Positions 16,185-24,676 of a stretch of 64,000 nt of DNA are shown here, one piece after another (within the stretch, counting starts at the first letter, position 1; each line of letters starts with the position of its first letter). A program made the translations under genes and the position numbers. This stretch comes from Actinoplanes utahensis (GTDB lineage: Bacteria; Actinomycetota; Actinomycetes; Mycobacteriales; Micromonosporaceae), in the NCBI RefSeq assembly GCF_016862455.1, contig NZ_BOMZ01000082.1, forward strand, positions 54,175 to 118,174, read 5' to 3'. The notes beneath the pieces are model-generated. The model had not been told where the DNA came from. It worked only from the letters and a program-made list of their open reading frames with translations, and searched no databases.

Positions 16185-17039
16185 ATGGCGATGCCCACAC
16201 TCGCGCGGTCCATGTGGCACCAGATCGAGCCGGTGCACGCGACGCTCTACTTCAGCCCACAGGCGTTCGAGGAGGCGGCGGCGCTCGGCTACGACGTCAC
16301 GTCCCGCTGGCCCAGCTACTTCGCGTGGCGCACCGCGCCCCTCGGTGCGGCCGGCCCGCACCTGGCCGCCGCCACCTACTACAGCTTCAGCCCGGCGACG
16401 ATCGCCGGGCACATCCCGGCGATCTGGGACACGGCGGCGCCCGCGAAAGTCCTCGAGGCGCGGTGGCGCGCGGTGGACCGGACCCTCCGGGCGCTCCATG
16501 ACGGCGACCTCAGGGAAGCCGCCGACCTGGCCCGGCGCGCCGCGGAGAGCATCGATGTGGCGCATCGGCCGCTGGCCGCGGCCAACCTCGACCTGCCCTG
16601 GCCGGACGAGCCGCACGTCGCGCTCTGGCACGCCTACACGATCCTGCGCGAGCACCGCGGCGACGGCCACCTGACCGCTCTGCGCGCCGCCGGCCTGGAC
16701 GCCTGCGAGGCGCTCGTCTCGTTCGCCGCGGTCGGCGCCGCGCCCGTCGCCGGGTTCGCCGGGCGCGGATGGAGCCCGGACGAGTGGGCGGCCGCCCGGC
16801 AGCGGCTCGCCGGCCGTGGGCTCCTCCACGCCGACGGCACCGCCACCCCGGCCGGTCAGGAGCTGCGCGACCGGGTCGAACGGCACACCGACGAGCTGGC
16901 CGCCGCGCCGTGGCGGGCCCTCGGCGACACCCGCGCCGCACGTCTCGCCGAACTCAACCGGCCCCTGCTCGGCGCCGTCTTCACCGCCGGGGCGCTGCCG
17001 GCCGGCAGCACCCTCGGCATCGGCGCCGTCAAGGTGTAG
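16185..17039 (+). CDS. SCO6745-family protein, 284 aa
   Basis: The N-terminal phrase MWHQIEPVHATLYFSPQAFE with APLGAAGPHLAAATYYSFSP is characteristic of the SCO6745 family of actinobacterial proteins, whose C-terminal half has a winged-helix-like segment (WSPDEWAAARQRLAGRGLL). The function is not established. I prefer ATG 16185 because a GAGG ribosome-binding site lies just upstream; GTG 16176 is also open. It is divergent from the CGNR regulator, 23 bases apart. Confidence 0.8.
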   Translation: MAMPTLARSMWHQIEPVHATLYFSPQAFEEAAALGYDVTSRWPSYFAWRTAPLGAAGPHLAAATYYSFSPATIAGHIPAIWDTAAPAKVLEARWRAVDRTLRALHDGDLREAADLARRAAESIDVAHRPLAAANLDLPWPDEPHVALWHAYTILREHRGDGHLTALRAAGLDACEALVSFAAVGAAPVAGFAGRGWSPDEWAAARQRLAGRGLLHADGTATPAGQELRDRVERHTDELAAAPWRALGDTRAARLAELNRPLLGAVFTAGALPAGSTLGIGAVKV

Positions 17040-17043
17040 GCGT

Positions 17044-17526
17044 TCAGGTACGCCCGTCGCGTTCCTGCGCCTGCCGCAGCGACTCGGCGTACCCCACCCA
17101 GTCGGCCAGCCGCACCGGGAGACCCGCCGCCTTCAGCACCTTCACCACGGCGGGATCGTCGTCGACGACCACGGCGATCATCCCTTCGCGGGCCAGGGCG
17201 CGCAGCCGGTCGTGCTTGTACTCCCGGGCCGGCCGCCGGTCGTGGTCCGGCCGCATCAGCAGGCGGCCCGCCGGCAGCCCGTTCCGGGCGAACCAGGTCT
17301 CGGTGACCCGGCGCAACCGCTCCGGGCGGCCGGTCAGCCACACCACGCGGTGATCGGCCGCATACCGGTGTACCAGCTCGACCCCCTCGGGCAGGGCCGC
17401 ATCCCGGTCGGCGGCCGCGAAGAACGCCTGCCAGTTCTTCGGCCGGCGGGCGACATGCCGCAGACGGTGCCGCACATCGGCGACCACCCCGTCCACGTCG
17501 AACACGGCGATCGGCGACTCGGACAT
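17044..17526 (-). CDS. HAD-type phosphatase resembling polynucleotide kinase 3'-phosphatase domain, 160 aa
   Basis: HAD motif I is VFDVDGVVADVRHRL with D-x-D, motif II is VVWLTGRPER, and motif III/IV is IAVVVDDDPAVVKVL. The phrase with HRLRHV and NWQAFF is typical of the phosphatase domain related to T4 Pnk. It is a short, single-domain soluble enzyme; the substrate is likely a phosphate ester, possibly on nucleic acid, which is inference. It is convergent with the SCO6745-type gene, with a four-base gap. Confidence 0.8.
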   Translation of the reverse strand: MSESPIAVFDVDGVVADVRHRLRHVARRPKNWQAFFAAADRDAALPEGVELVHRYAADHRVVWLTGRPERLRRVTETWFARNGLPAGRLLMRPDHDRRPAREYKHDRLRALAREGMIAVVVDDDPAVVKVLKAAGLPVRLADWVGYAESLRQAQERDGRT

Positions 17527-17580
17527 GTGATCATCCTGCCCGGTGGTCCCGGACCACGGCGATCCGGGACCCGGGCGCGG

Positions 17581-17725
17581 TCAGCTGACGGTGAGGCCGT
17601 AGCCGTCGGTGGTGAACGCGGCCCGGCCGTTCGTGCCGGAGATCTCGTACCCGAACTGGAACTGGCCGAGGGTGACGTCGCCCCACCGGTTGCCGGTGCG
17701 CAGCCGGTTCGGCATCGCGAGGACC
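17581..17725 (-). pseudogene. C-terminal fragment of an unidentified gene
   Basis: About 47 residues ending NRWGDVTLGQFQFGYEISG then TNGRAAFTTDGYGLTVS look like a natural beta-rich C-terminus with normal codon bias, but the frame upstream overlaps the HAD remnant on the other strand and is not convincing. I read it as the tail of a lost gene. Confidence 0.3.
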
Positions 17726-17739
17726 TCGTGCCCCGGGCT

Positions 17740-18063
17740 GCGATCCGTACTCTGCTCGACAACGGGGCAGCCGACCGTGGGGTGCTGGAGAGCGCCTGCG
17801 AGGAAGCGCTGATGTCGGCGCGTGCACATGGCTGGACCTGCGTGATCGTCACCAATGGCCGCACATCGCAGCAGGAAGCGAAGATCCGCAACACCGGCCT
17901 TGACCGACTGGTACACGGATGGGTCGTCTCGGAGGCGATCGGCCACAAGAAGCCCTCCCCGGAGATCTTCCATGCGGCCGCCGAGCTCGCCCAGGTCCTT
18001 GAACACGGCTCGATGCGCGCGCTGCTGGTGACAGTCGAGGACTTCACAGCGCAACCCACGTAG
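17740..18063 (+). pseudogene. Remnant of a HAD-family hydrolase
   Basis: The central HAD part is clear: CVIVTNGRTSQQEAKIRNTG then LDRLVHGWVVSEAIGHKKPS and PEIFHAAAELA, containing motif II (TNG) and the motif III lysine (KKP). The N-terminal D-x-D nucleophile segment and the C-terminal motif IV are missing. The frame begins in the tail of the fragment on the other strand and ends at TAG 18061-18063. It cannot be catalytically active. Confidence 0.65.
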
Positions 18064-18273
18064 GCGACGATCGCGCCCCGAGTCGGGATCCGGGGTCCAC
18101 GATGCGAAGACGCGGGCGCCGAGGAGGATCCGCTGGTCGAGACCGATATCGCGTACGCGCACGGCACCCTGCGCGATGGGGCAGTCGTGCCGCGCCTGGC
18201 TCGGCGACGGTGCGCTGGGTGTGCAACCACGACGACGAACGTGCCACCGTGCGCTACCTCGCCGCCGTCGCGA

Positions 18274-18819
18274 TCACCGCTGGGGCACCATCTGGTCGAC
18301 GATGTAGATCGCCGCGTTGGTGGTGTCGAGCTGCTGGCAGGCCACCCTCGTGTCGTTCACCCGCAGGCGGCCCGCATCGGTGGTGACGACGGCCTGGGTG
18401 CCGCCCATCGTGGTGTGCGTGCCGGGTAGCCGGTCCGGTTCCAGACGTTGCGGGACGGCGGCCTGCTTCAAGAGCTGCGCCAGCTCGGCCGGGTCGTCCC
18501 ACAGCGGGGGGATGCGCTGGAACGGGAACACCGCAAGGAAGCGGTCGGACGTCGCGAACAGGGTCAGAGCGGGCGCCTCGTCGAGCGTTCCCAGGCCGGC
18601 CCGGTCGAGCCCGGCTACCATCCCGGACAGGCCGGGGTTGGCGGCGATCGCGGCGGTGACCGGTTTGCCCGCCATCGCGGCCAGGTTGTGCGGGGCGCAC
18701 GCGTCGGCGGGGGTGGAGCCGGAGGGCAGCGGTTGTGCCGTCACGGTTCCGCCCGGCCCCTGGAACCCGCAGCCGGACAGGGTGACGGTCAGGACTACGG
18801 CGAGCGAGGCACGCTTCAT
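18274..18819 (-). CDS. Fasciclin-domain lipoprotein, 181 aa
   Basis: A lipoprotein signal is present: MKRASLAVVLTVTLSGCG with the lipobox L-S-G-C, so the mature protein is anchored outside the membrane. A fasciclin domain follows: LAAMAGKPVTAAIAANPGLS, then ALTLFATSDRFLAVF and the closing NAAIYIVDQMVPQ. Fasciclin domains mediate adhesion. I chose ATG 18817-18819 because it directly begins the signal peptide. Flanked by a decayed region downstream. Confidence 0.85.
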   Translation of the reverse strand: MKRASLAVVLTVTLSGCGFQGPGGTVTAQPLPSGSTPADACAPHNLAAMAGKPVTAAIAANPGLSGMVAGLDRAGLGTLDEAPALTLFATSDRFLAVFPFQRIPPLWDDPAELAQLLKQAAVPQRLEPDRLPGTHTTMGGTQAVVTTDAGRLRVNDTRVACQQLDTTNAAIYIVDQMVPQR

Positions 18820-19196
18820 TGCTCCATCATGGCGCATCTCCCGAGGCCGGGCAGCTGATGAAATCCTTTGACGTACGTCTATAAAAATTTGTTCTCGTCA
18901 ATGGCCCTTGGGGGCACAAACGATCTCTCCCCGCTGGCATACTCGGGTCGTCGGCGTCGGAATGTCACGCATTGTAAACGCACCGGCGACGCGGGGCCGG
19001 CTCGGCGCAATGATCGTCGGCCGGGTGGAGTAAAAGACGAGGGAGGCAATTTCCGCGGTGCCCGTAGGAGGCGCCGCGATGACGTGCGCGCATCTGCGGA
19101 ATTCTTATGGGTGTGACTGTTTCGAGGTCACCATCCCCTGCTCCACCGCATTTGCGGACGCATCCATGTATGCATGGTGACTGGAGAGGAACAATC
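18820..19196. other. AT-richer spacer upstream of the secreted nuclease gene
   Basis: This 377-base stretch is lower in G+C than its surroundings, with an AT-rich block (TATAAAAATTT) at 18880-18890 next to a perfect 10-bp palindrome GACGTACGTC at 18870-18879. It presumably carries divergent promoters for the fasciclin and nuclease genes. No gene is supported. Confidence 0.4.
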
Positions 19197-20711
19197 ATGC
19201 ACCGACGAGCGTCAATGCTCGTATGGGCGGCCGTGTCCGGGCTGGTGCTCGCCCTCACGCCCGCCGCGGGGGCGCAGGCGGCACCCGAGAAGAAGACCTA
19301 CAAGATCATCCCGTACGTCATCTCCGATCCCGACCTGGTGAAGAACCCGCAGCGGGTCGTCACCGAGTTCGCCAAGAGCAAGAACCTCGACGCGCTGGGC
19401 ATCGCGCCCGCTACCGCGAACGGGCCGTCGAAGTCGAAGCGGCGTGCGGCCGCGCTGGCCGAGCCGGTCAGCTTCGTCACCGACTCGTCGCGCTTCAACG
19501 GCGGGAAGAAGCCGGCCGACCCGTACAACTACATCGCCGGCGACGAGTGCGAGGCCAACTACGACCGGGCGTCCGCCGACGCCGGCTGGATCAAGAACCG
19601 TTTCTCGTACTGCCAGATCCACCTCGTCTACATGCCCGCCGTCGAGTGCGGCATCTTCCCGCCGAGCTGCAAGGTCGTCGGCAACTTCCTGTCCAGCAAC
19701 ACGCTGGTCGGGCGTGGCAAGATCGGCGCGGCCGAGGTCGCCACGACCACCCGCTGGGCCGAGTTCGACCTGGACGTCGAGATCCTGACCCGGACCGGGC
19801 CGTGGCTCGGCGGCGGTGCCCGGCTCGAGGCCGAGCTCGAATGTGACGGCAACTATCTCGACGAGGACTTCCCGCAGACCGACGCCAACGCCTGCTTCGC
19901 GGGGTTCACCCAGGACAACGACAAGTCGCTCAACCAGTGGATGGCCGACGACGACGCCGAACTCACCCTGTACTCGCAGGCGTCCTCCCCGTCGGCCGGC
20001 GCCGGCGAGCAGATCGGCACCGGTGTCTTCCACGTCGAGTACGACTTCGACCTGCCCTGGTACATCGAGTTCCTCGACACCGAAAGCCCCGAGGGCGGCA
20101 TGCGGTTCGACACCGCTTGGTACCTCAACGTCGCCAACACCGACAAGCTCGGCTCGGTCTTCGACCGGGCGGTACCGGGACTGTCGCTCAACGAGACCGA
20201 TCCGTCCGTCGAGGGAGCGGCCCGCCACATCGAGGACGCCCGGACCAACCCGGCCGCGACCGTGCCGCTGAAAGCGGACAAGGTACTGCACGGCGCCACC
20301 CCGGGCGACCCGCTGCACCGCCTGGCCGGCGCCAAGAGCGCTGCCCTGCGGACCCGGGCCACCCGTAACCGCACGGTGTCGACCAACTTCTGCAAGACGG
20401 TCGCCATGCCGGCGAAGCCGGACACGGGCGGCCCGTTCGACTGCGACGAGTACGCGATGGCCTCCACCTACGAGGGGTCGGCCCGTTCGGAGTACGAGGG
20501 GGCGCAGTACGAGCTCGATTACTCCGTGCGCTGGGTGAACAGGAGCCAGAACCAGGAGGCCGGCCGGCGGATCGGCCGCTGGTACGAGGTCGACCGCATC
20601 CTCGACAGTGAGCGGTTCTTCATCACCACCACCGACACAGGCCCGGTGCCGGTCCCGGACCCCAACCCCGAGGACCCGGACCCGGACGACCCGGGACCGA
20701 TCGAACCGTGA
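19197..20711 (+). CDS. Secreted protein with C-terminal NucA/NucB-type nuclease domain, 504 aa
   Basis: An N-terminal signal peptide (MLVWAAVSGLVLALTPAAG, cleavage after AQA) marks an exported protein. The long middle region is beta-rich and not recognised. The C-terminal 130 residues resemble the NucA/NucB deoxyribonuclease domain: FDCDEYAMASTYEGSARSE, then WVNRSQNQEAGRRIGRWYEV and a closing DRILDSERFFI. In that family the CDEYP-like motif carries the catalytic acid and the NxSQ segment is conserved. The protein ends in a proline/aspartate tail (DPNPEDPDPDDPGP). A GGAGAGGA ribosome-binding site supports ATG 19197. A terminator follows. Confidence 0.75.
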   Translation: MHRRASMLVWAAVSGLVLALTPAAGAQAAPEKKTYKIIPYVISDPDLVKNPQRVVTEFAKSKNLDALGIAPATANGPSKSKRRAAALAEPVSFVTDSSRFNGGKKPADPYNYIAGDECEANYDRASADAGWIKNRFSYCQIHLVYMPAVECGIFPPSCKVVGNFLSSNTLVGRGKIGAAEVATTTRWAEFDLDVEILTRTGPWLGGGARLEAELECDGNYLDEDFPQTDANACFAGFTQDNDKSLNQWMADDDAELTLYSQASSPSAGAGEQIGTGVFHVEYDFDLPWYIEFLDTESPEGGMRFDTAWYLNVANTDKLGSVFDRAVPGLSLNETDPSVEGAARHIEDARTNPAATVPLKADKVLHGATPGDPLHRLAGAKSAALRTRATRNRTVSTNFCKTVAMPAKPDTGGPFDCDEYAMASTYEGSARSEYEGAQYELDYSVRWVNRSQNQEAGRRIGRWYEVDRILDSERFFITTTDTGPVPVPDPNPEDPDPDDPGPIEP

Positions 20712-20717
20712 GAAAAA

Positions 20718-20745
20718 GGCCGGGGCCCGGCACCGGGCCCCGGCC
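20718..20745. terminator. Bidirectional terminator
   Basis: A perfect 12-bp stem GGCCGGGGCCCG / CGGGCCCCGGCC with a 4-base loop, preceded by five A residues, lies in the 38 bases between two convergent genes. The A-run would give a U-run on the minus-strand transcript. Confidence 0.8.
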
Positions 20746-20749
20746 TCTC

Positions 20750-21184
20750 CTACGCCCGCCAGAACTGCACGAGGACCGACGCCCAAGGCAGCTCGTCCGG
20801 CTCGGGCGCCGGCTCGTCGCGCCAGGCCAGCCGCATGTGCCACGGCCCGGGCGACGGCAGCCGGTAGACGCCCGGGGTGGCGCCCGCGGCGATCTGGTCG
20901 AGCGCCAGTTCGCCGCTCTGCCATTCCTGCACGATGACGTCGCTGCGGTGCCATGCACTGGCGTCGAACTCGGCCGGCCCGTCCCAGGTCTCGAAATGCA
21001 TTTCCGCGTGGACGATCGTCTCTTCGCTCTCCAGATAGACATTGCCGGCACAGGTGCTGAACCAGTTGTTCACCTCGTTCGGCGAGACTGGCTTGTCCGG
21101 TCCGTCATACCCCTCGTCGGCGATGCCGACCAAGTTGTAGTCGACAATTGCCGAAACAGTCTTTTCCTCGATCTTCTGCGCCAT
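20750..21184 (-). CDS. Uncharacterised protein, 144 aa
   Basis: A soluble protein with no signal peptide, beginning MAQKIEEKTVSAIVDYNLVG. It has an acidic character and ends GPWHMRLAWRDEPAPEPDEL then PWASVLVQFWRA. The codon usage of the first third is less G/C-biased than neighbours (many AT-ending codons), which suggests recent arrival. No family is recognised. Confidence 0.7.
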   Translation of the reverse strand: MAQKIEEKTVSAIVDYNLVGIADEGYDGPDKPVSPNEVNNWFSTCAGNVYLESEETIVHAEMHFETWDGPAEFDASAWHRSDVIVQEWQSGELALDQIAAGATPGVYRLPSPGPWHMRLAWRDEPAPEPDELPWASVLVQFWRA

Positions 21185-21807
21185 CGCTACTGTCTACCAA
21201 AAGTTCGCCGAAAAGGGGAGCTACGGCTTGAGCCCGAGTCCAGCTGCGGCAACGTGGCGGCGCGAGGCCGGGGAAGAACGCGTAAAGGGCCGAGATGAGT
21301 TGCTCGGAAGCCAGAAGCCCGGCCGGGTGACTCAGACTCTTTCCACGGTGGGCGACCGGAGCGTCGTGAAGAACGCCCGCGAGGCGCGGGAGGTGAACCG
21401 GTCGGCCCGGGCCGTACTGACATTCGATGTCGCGACGCACTGACATTCACCGGCTCTGGTTCACTTCCGGCGGACTCATCGCGCGCGGTGACGACCGGTC
21501 CGGGGCAGATCGCGCGTTATCTGCGGCAGATCCGGATGGCCTCCGGCGAGGCGAGCGACTCGCCACGTCTCCGGTGCGCTCGCGGGCCCGGTGGCCAGCC
21601 GATCGATAGGATCCGTCGGTGTCATCCGTTGCCTCGCTCTGCATAGTCAAGGGCAGCGACCTGCCGGCGATCGTCAGCGCGGCCGGCTCGGCGCGTGCCG
21701 GAGAAGTGGTCCACCAATTCGGTGAGGAGATCGGCGAGGAGTACGGCTGGTCCGGCTATGTCTGCTGAACGTCCTGGAGAGCTTGGAAACGCTGGACGCG
21801 GCAGTGA
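21185..21807. other. Mostly gene-free 620-base spacer
   Basis: I see no complete gene. The only coding-like piece is the 49-codon frame at 21619-21768, annotated separately. Other open frames lack recognisable sequence. Confidence 0.5.
21619..21768 (+). pseudogene. N-terminal fragment of an unidentified gene, 49 codons
   Basis: A GTG-started frame encodes VSSVASLCIVKGSDLPAIVS, then AAGSARAGEVVHQFGEEIGE and EYGWSGYVC before TGA. It has regular strand-helix spacing and good codon bias, like the start of a larger alpha/beta protein, and stops abruptly. I read it as a truncated gene start; a genuine small protein is possible. Confidence 0.35.
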
Positions 21808-22338
21808 TCATGACTGCTCGGGCTTTAGACCGTGCAGGCGGTTGTTGTAGAAGATCAGTGGCCCGCCGTCGGTCGAGCGGCGGAGAGCGTGGATACGCAG
21901 CAGTGTGAGCACGTGGTCCCCGGCGTCGACTTCAGCCGCCACGCCAACCCGGAAAGTTGTCCTGGCATGTTCCAGGAAGACCGCTCCATGGCTGGAGACC
22001 CAGGAGACTCCGTCGAACCTTTCGGCTGCGGGACGCGAGAGTCGTGCGAGGTCGGCTTTGTGGTGTTCGCCGAGGACGCTGATGCCCCATTGTGGGGCGC
22101 GGCGCAGCAGCGGCCAGGTCGTCGAGGTACGCGCGAAACTGAGTGCGGCCAGCGGTGGGTCCAGAGAAATCGAGCTGAATGAGTTCGCCGGCATACCGGT
22201 CGGGCGTCCGTCGACGAGCGCGGCGACCACTGTGATGCCGGTGGCGAAGCCCGCGAACGCGTGGCGCAATTCCCTCGCAGCCGGGGGCGCGCTGTCGGCT
22301 GCTGGAGCCGATGCGCTCAGGTCTGTGCTGCCAGTCAT
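21808..22338 (-). CDS. Flavin reductase (FMN-binding split barrel), 176 aa
   Basis: The fold is recognisable from FAGFATGITVVAALVDGRPT, GMPANSFSSISLDPPLAALS, and the C-terminal DHVLTLLRIHALRRSTDGGP with LIFYNNRLHGL. This matches the HpaC/SnaC-type flavin:NAD(P)H reductases that feed reduced FMN to two-component monooxygenases. That role fits the nearby LLM-type oxygenase. I chose ATG 22338, with a GAGG ribosome-binding site; GTG 22362 is also open. It ends the cluster. Confidence 0.9.
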   Translation of the reverse strand: MTGSTDLSASAPAADSAPPAARELRHAFAGFATGITVVAALVDGRPTGMPANSFSSISLDPPLAALSFARTSTTWPLLRRAPQWGISVLGEHHKADLARLSRPAAERFDGVSWVSSHGAVFLEHARTTFRVGVAAEVDAGDHVLTLLRIHALRRSTDGGPLIFYNNRLHGLKPEQS

Positions 22339-22422
22339 GTCGATAGCCTCGAAATCCGTCACTCACTGCGCCCGGCCGGAGCAACTTGGAGGTGGCCGGC
22401 CGGGCGCAGGCTGGAGCGTGGG

Positions 22423-23169
22423 TCAGTTGTAGATGAGCCGGTTGACCCGGACCAGGAAGTCCTTGCCGAGGTCGCTGGTGGGGTCGCCCATCAGTTCGGC
22501 GATGACGGTCATCGCCAGGTCGCGGCGCTTGGGGGAGCGTTCGGCGATGGCTTTGCCGAGCGCGCTGAGCATCTGTTCGGCGGTGAGGTCGGTGCAGTAG
22601 ACGGGACTGCCTGGCTGCTGGCGCCACGAGTCGGTGATGGTGCCCGCGTCGAAGCCCTCGAAGCCCGTCTGGTCCACCAGCGACATGCCCAGGGCCCGGT
22701 CGTCGTCATCGTCGGCGGCGACGGGGATCGCGATCCGGCCGGGGGTACCGCTCGGGCTCGTGTAGGCAACGAAGGACTGTGCCGTGATGGCGTTCCATGC
22801 CTTGACGACGGATCGGCCGAGGTGCTCCTCGACCCAGCGGCTCTCGACCTGCCCGCGGTCGAGGGCCGCGATGTGCCCGTCGCGGGCGGGGTAGTAGTTC
22901 GAGGTGTCGATGACGACGGCGTCAACGGGCAGGTTGATCAGTAACGGCTTGAGGTCGGGCACCCGGATGAGGGGCACCGAGGTGATGAGAACGTCCACGT
23001 CTGCGGCGACCTGACCAGCCGACACCGCTTGGGCGCCGGTGGCGAGAACCTTGGCGGGGATCGTCTCCGGCCCGCGGGAGTTTGCGATCTTGATCTGGTG
23101 GCCGTGGTCGCTCAGCCGCGGGGCCAGCACGCTGCCGATGCTGCCGGCTCCCATGATGCCGATCTTCAT
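22423..23169 (-). CDS. NADP-binding oxidoreductase of the F420-dependent NADP reductase family, 248 aa
   Basis: The N-terminus MKIGIMGAGSIGSVLAPRL is a Rossmann G-x-G-x-x-G dinucleotide site, followed by IANSRGPETIP, the arginine of which would contact the NADP phosphate. The middle (VVKAWNAITAQSF and RIAIPVAADDDDDRAL) fits the F420_oxidored family. The C-terminus is helical. In this cluster it could supply reducing equivalents or process the product of the flavin oxygenase, which is inference. It lies 163 bases downstream of the oxygenase gene. Confidence 0.8.
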   Translation of the reverse strand: MKIGIMGAGSIGSVLAPRLSDHGHQIKIANSRGPETIPAKVLATGAQAVSAGQVAADVDVLITSVPLIRVPDLKPLLINLPVDAVVIDTSNYYPARDGHIAALDRGQVESRWVEEHLGRSVVKAWNAITAQSFVAYTSPSGTPGRIAIPVAADDDDDRALGMSLVDQTGFEGFDAGTITDSWRQQPGSPVYCTDLTAEQMLSALGKAIAERSPKRRDLAMTVIAELMGDPTSDLGKDFLVRVNRLIYN

Positions 23170-23332
23170 GAAGTTCTCCTCCTGCGTGTCGTTCGTGTGC
23201 GCGGTGCTCTGCGGTTCGACGCCTTCACACCCCCACGACCAAGGCGATCAGCGAGAGCCAGGGGAATCTGGTCCTGGCTCAGGCGCAGCACGTGAACGGT
23301 CGTCGGACATCCGCGGCATTACCGGAGTCCGG

Positions 23333-24676
23333 TCATTGCTCGGCGCCGGTGATGCGTGGGTCGAGTCCGTACTGGTGGGCCACGCCGAGGTTCGCGCGCA
23401 AGGTCGTGCCCCGGTAGTCGGTGGGGTAGATGCCGCGTTCCTGCAGGATCGGCACGACCTCGTCGACGAAGGCGTCGACGCCGTCCTCGTAGATGTCGGG
23501 TGTCACCCAGAAGCCGTCGGCGGCTCCCGCCTCGAACCACTCCTGCAGGTGATCGGCGTGCAGCCTCCCCGGGCCCACGACCGTGGGGTGGAAGTCGATC
23601 ACGCCATGGGCCAGGACGTCGCGCGGGGACCACCCCTGGCGTGCCACCGCGAGAGCGTTCGACGAGCGCGGGTCCCTCGGTGAGGCGTGCGCGGAGGCGA
23701 GCTGCTCCGGCGTGAAGGGCTTGTCGTACCGGTCCGGGTGGATCTGGATCCCGAGCATCGCGGCGAGGTGGGGCAGGCGGGCGTCGATGACGTCGCCCGC
23801 ATACCTGAGGCGACGGTCGAGGCCCTCCCGCACAGTCGGTGCGACCGTGGTCATGATGCCGGGAATGTATTTGATCTCGTCGGGGTCGCGGCCGGCTTCG
23901 CGTGCCGCGTTGCGCACGAGCTCGCGCTGGGCGCGTGCCTGTTCGATCGTCCACACCTCGGCGATGAAGCCACTGGCGTAGCGGCCCGCGATTGACAGCA
24001 GGTGCGGGCTGGGGCCGCCGGCGGTGAAGACGACGGGCTGCCCCTGTTCCGACGGCGGAATCCCCAGAGGGCCTCGCGAAGCCAGGTATCGGCCCTGGAG
24101 GTTGACCGGTAGCAGCTTCGACGGGTCGATGAAGCGGTTCGCCTTCTGATCCTTGACCCACGCGTCTTGCTCCCAGCTGCCCCAGAGCGCCTGGACGATC
24201 TGGATCGCCTCGTGGGCGCGCTGGTAACGCTCGTCGCGGTCGGCGACGGGCCTGCCGTAATTGGCGGCGACGGTCGGATCGCTCGTCGTGACGGCATTCC
24301 AGCCGGCGCGACCGTGGCTCATGACGTCGAGGGCCTTGAACTGGCGTGCCGTGTTGAACGGCTCCTGGAAGGTCGTCGACCCGGTGGCGACGAAGCCGAT
24401 GTTCGTGGTCTCGCGCGCCACGGCGGCCAGCTGGATCAGGGGGTCCATGAGGTTGCTGATCGTCGAGTGCTCGACGTCGGCGCGCACGGCGGGGAAGTCG
24501 GGGGTGAAGAGGAAGGCGAACTTGCCGCGCTCGGCGGCTCTGGCATGACGCACGGTGGCGTCGACGTCGGCGTAGGTCCCGGGGTCGACGTGCGGGGCAC
24601 GCCAGGCGCCGTGCAGGCCACCGTATCCGTCGATCAGCCCCATACCGAGAATCAGCTGCTTGTTCGTCATGGTCAC
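23333..24676 (-). CDS. LLM-class FMNH2-dependent monooxygenase (NtaA/SnaA/DszA type), 447 aa
   Basis: The protein matches the NtaA/SnaA/DszA branch of bacterial luciferase-like monooxygenases: KFAFLFTPDFPAVRADVEHS, then GFVATGSTTFQEPFNTARQF, SHGRAGWNAVTTSDPTVAAN and a WEQDAWVKDQKANRF-type stretch. Length near 445 is right. Such enzymes use reduced FMN from a partner reductase to oxidise aminocarboxylates, organosulfur compounds or similar substrates. The GTG start (24674-24676) overlaps the stop of the MFS gene (GTGA), so transporter and oxygenase are translationally coupled; ATG 24670 is an alternative start. Confidence 0.9.
   Translation of the reverse strand: MTMTNKQLILGMGLIDGYGGLHGAWRAPHVDPGTYADVDATVRHARAAERGKFAFLFTPDFPAVRADVEHSTISNLMDPLIQLAAVARETTNIGFVATGSTTFQEPFNTARQFKALDVMSHGRAGWNAVTTSDPTVAANYGRPVADRDERYQRAHEAIQIVQALWGSWEQDAWVKDQKANRFIDPSKLLPVNLQGRYLASRGPLGIPPSEQGQPVVFTAGGPSPHLLSIAGRYASGFIAEVWTIEQARAQRELVRNAAREAGRDPDEIKYIPGIMTTVAPTVREGLDRRLRYAGDVIDARLPHLAAMLGIQIHPDRYDKPFTPEQLASAHASPRDPRSSNALAVARQGWSPRDVLAHGVIDFHPTVVGPGRLHADHLQEWFEAGAADGFWVTPDIYEDGVDAFVDEVVPILQERGIYPTDYRGTTLRANLGVAHQYGLDPRITGAEQ

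Noticed and set aside
18868..19116. 82-codon frame upstream of the nuclease gene
   Set aside because: It has no ribosome-binding site and no coding bias, and lies in the AT-richer promoter region.
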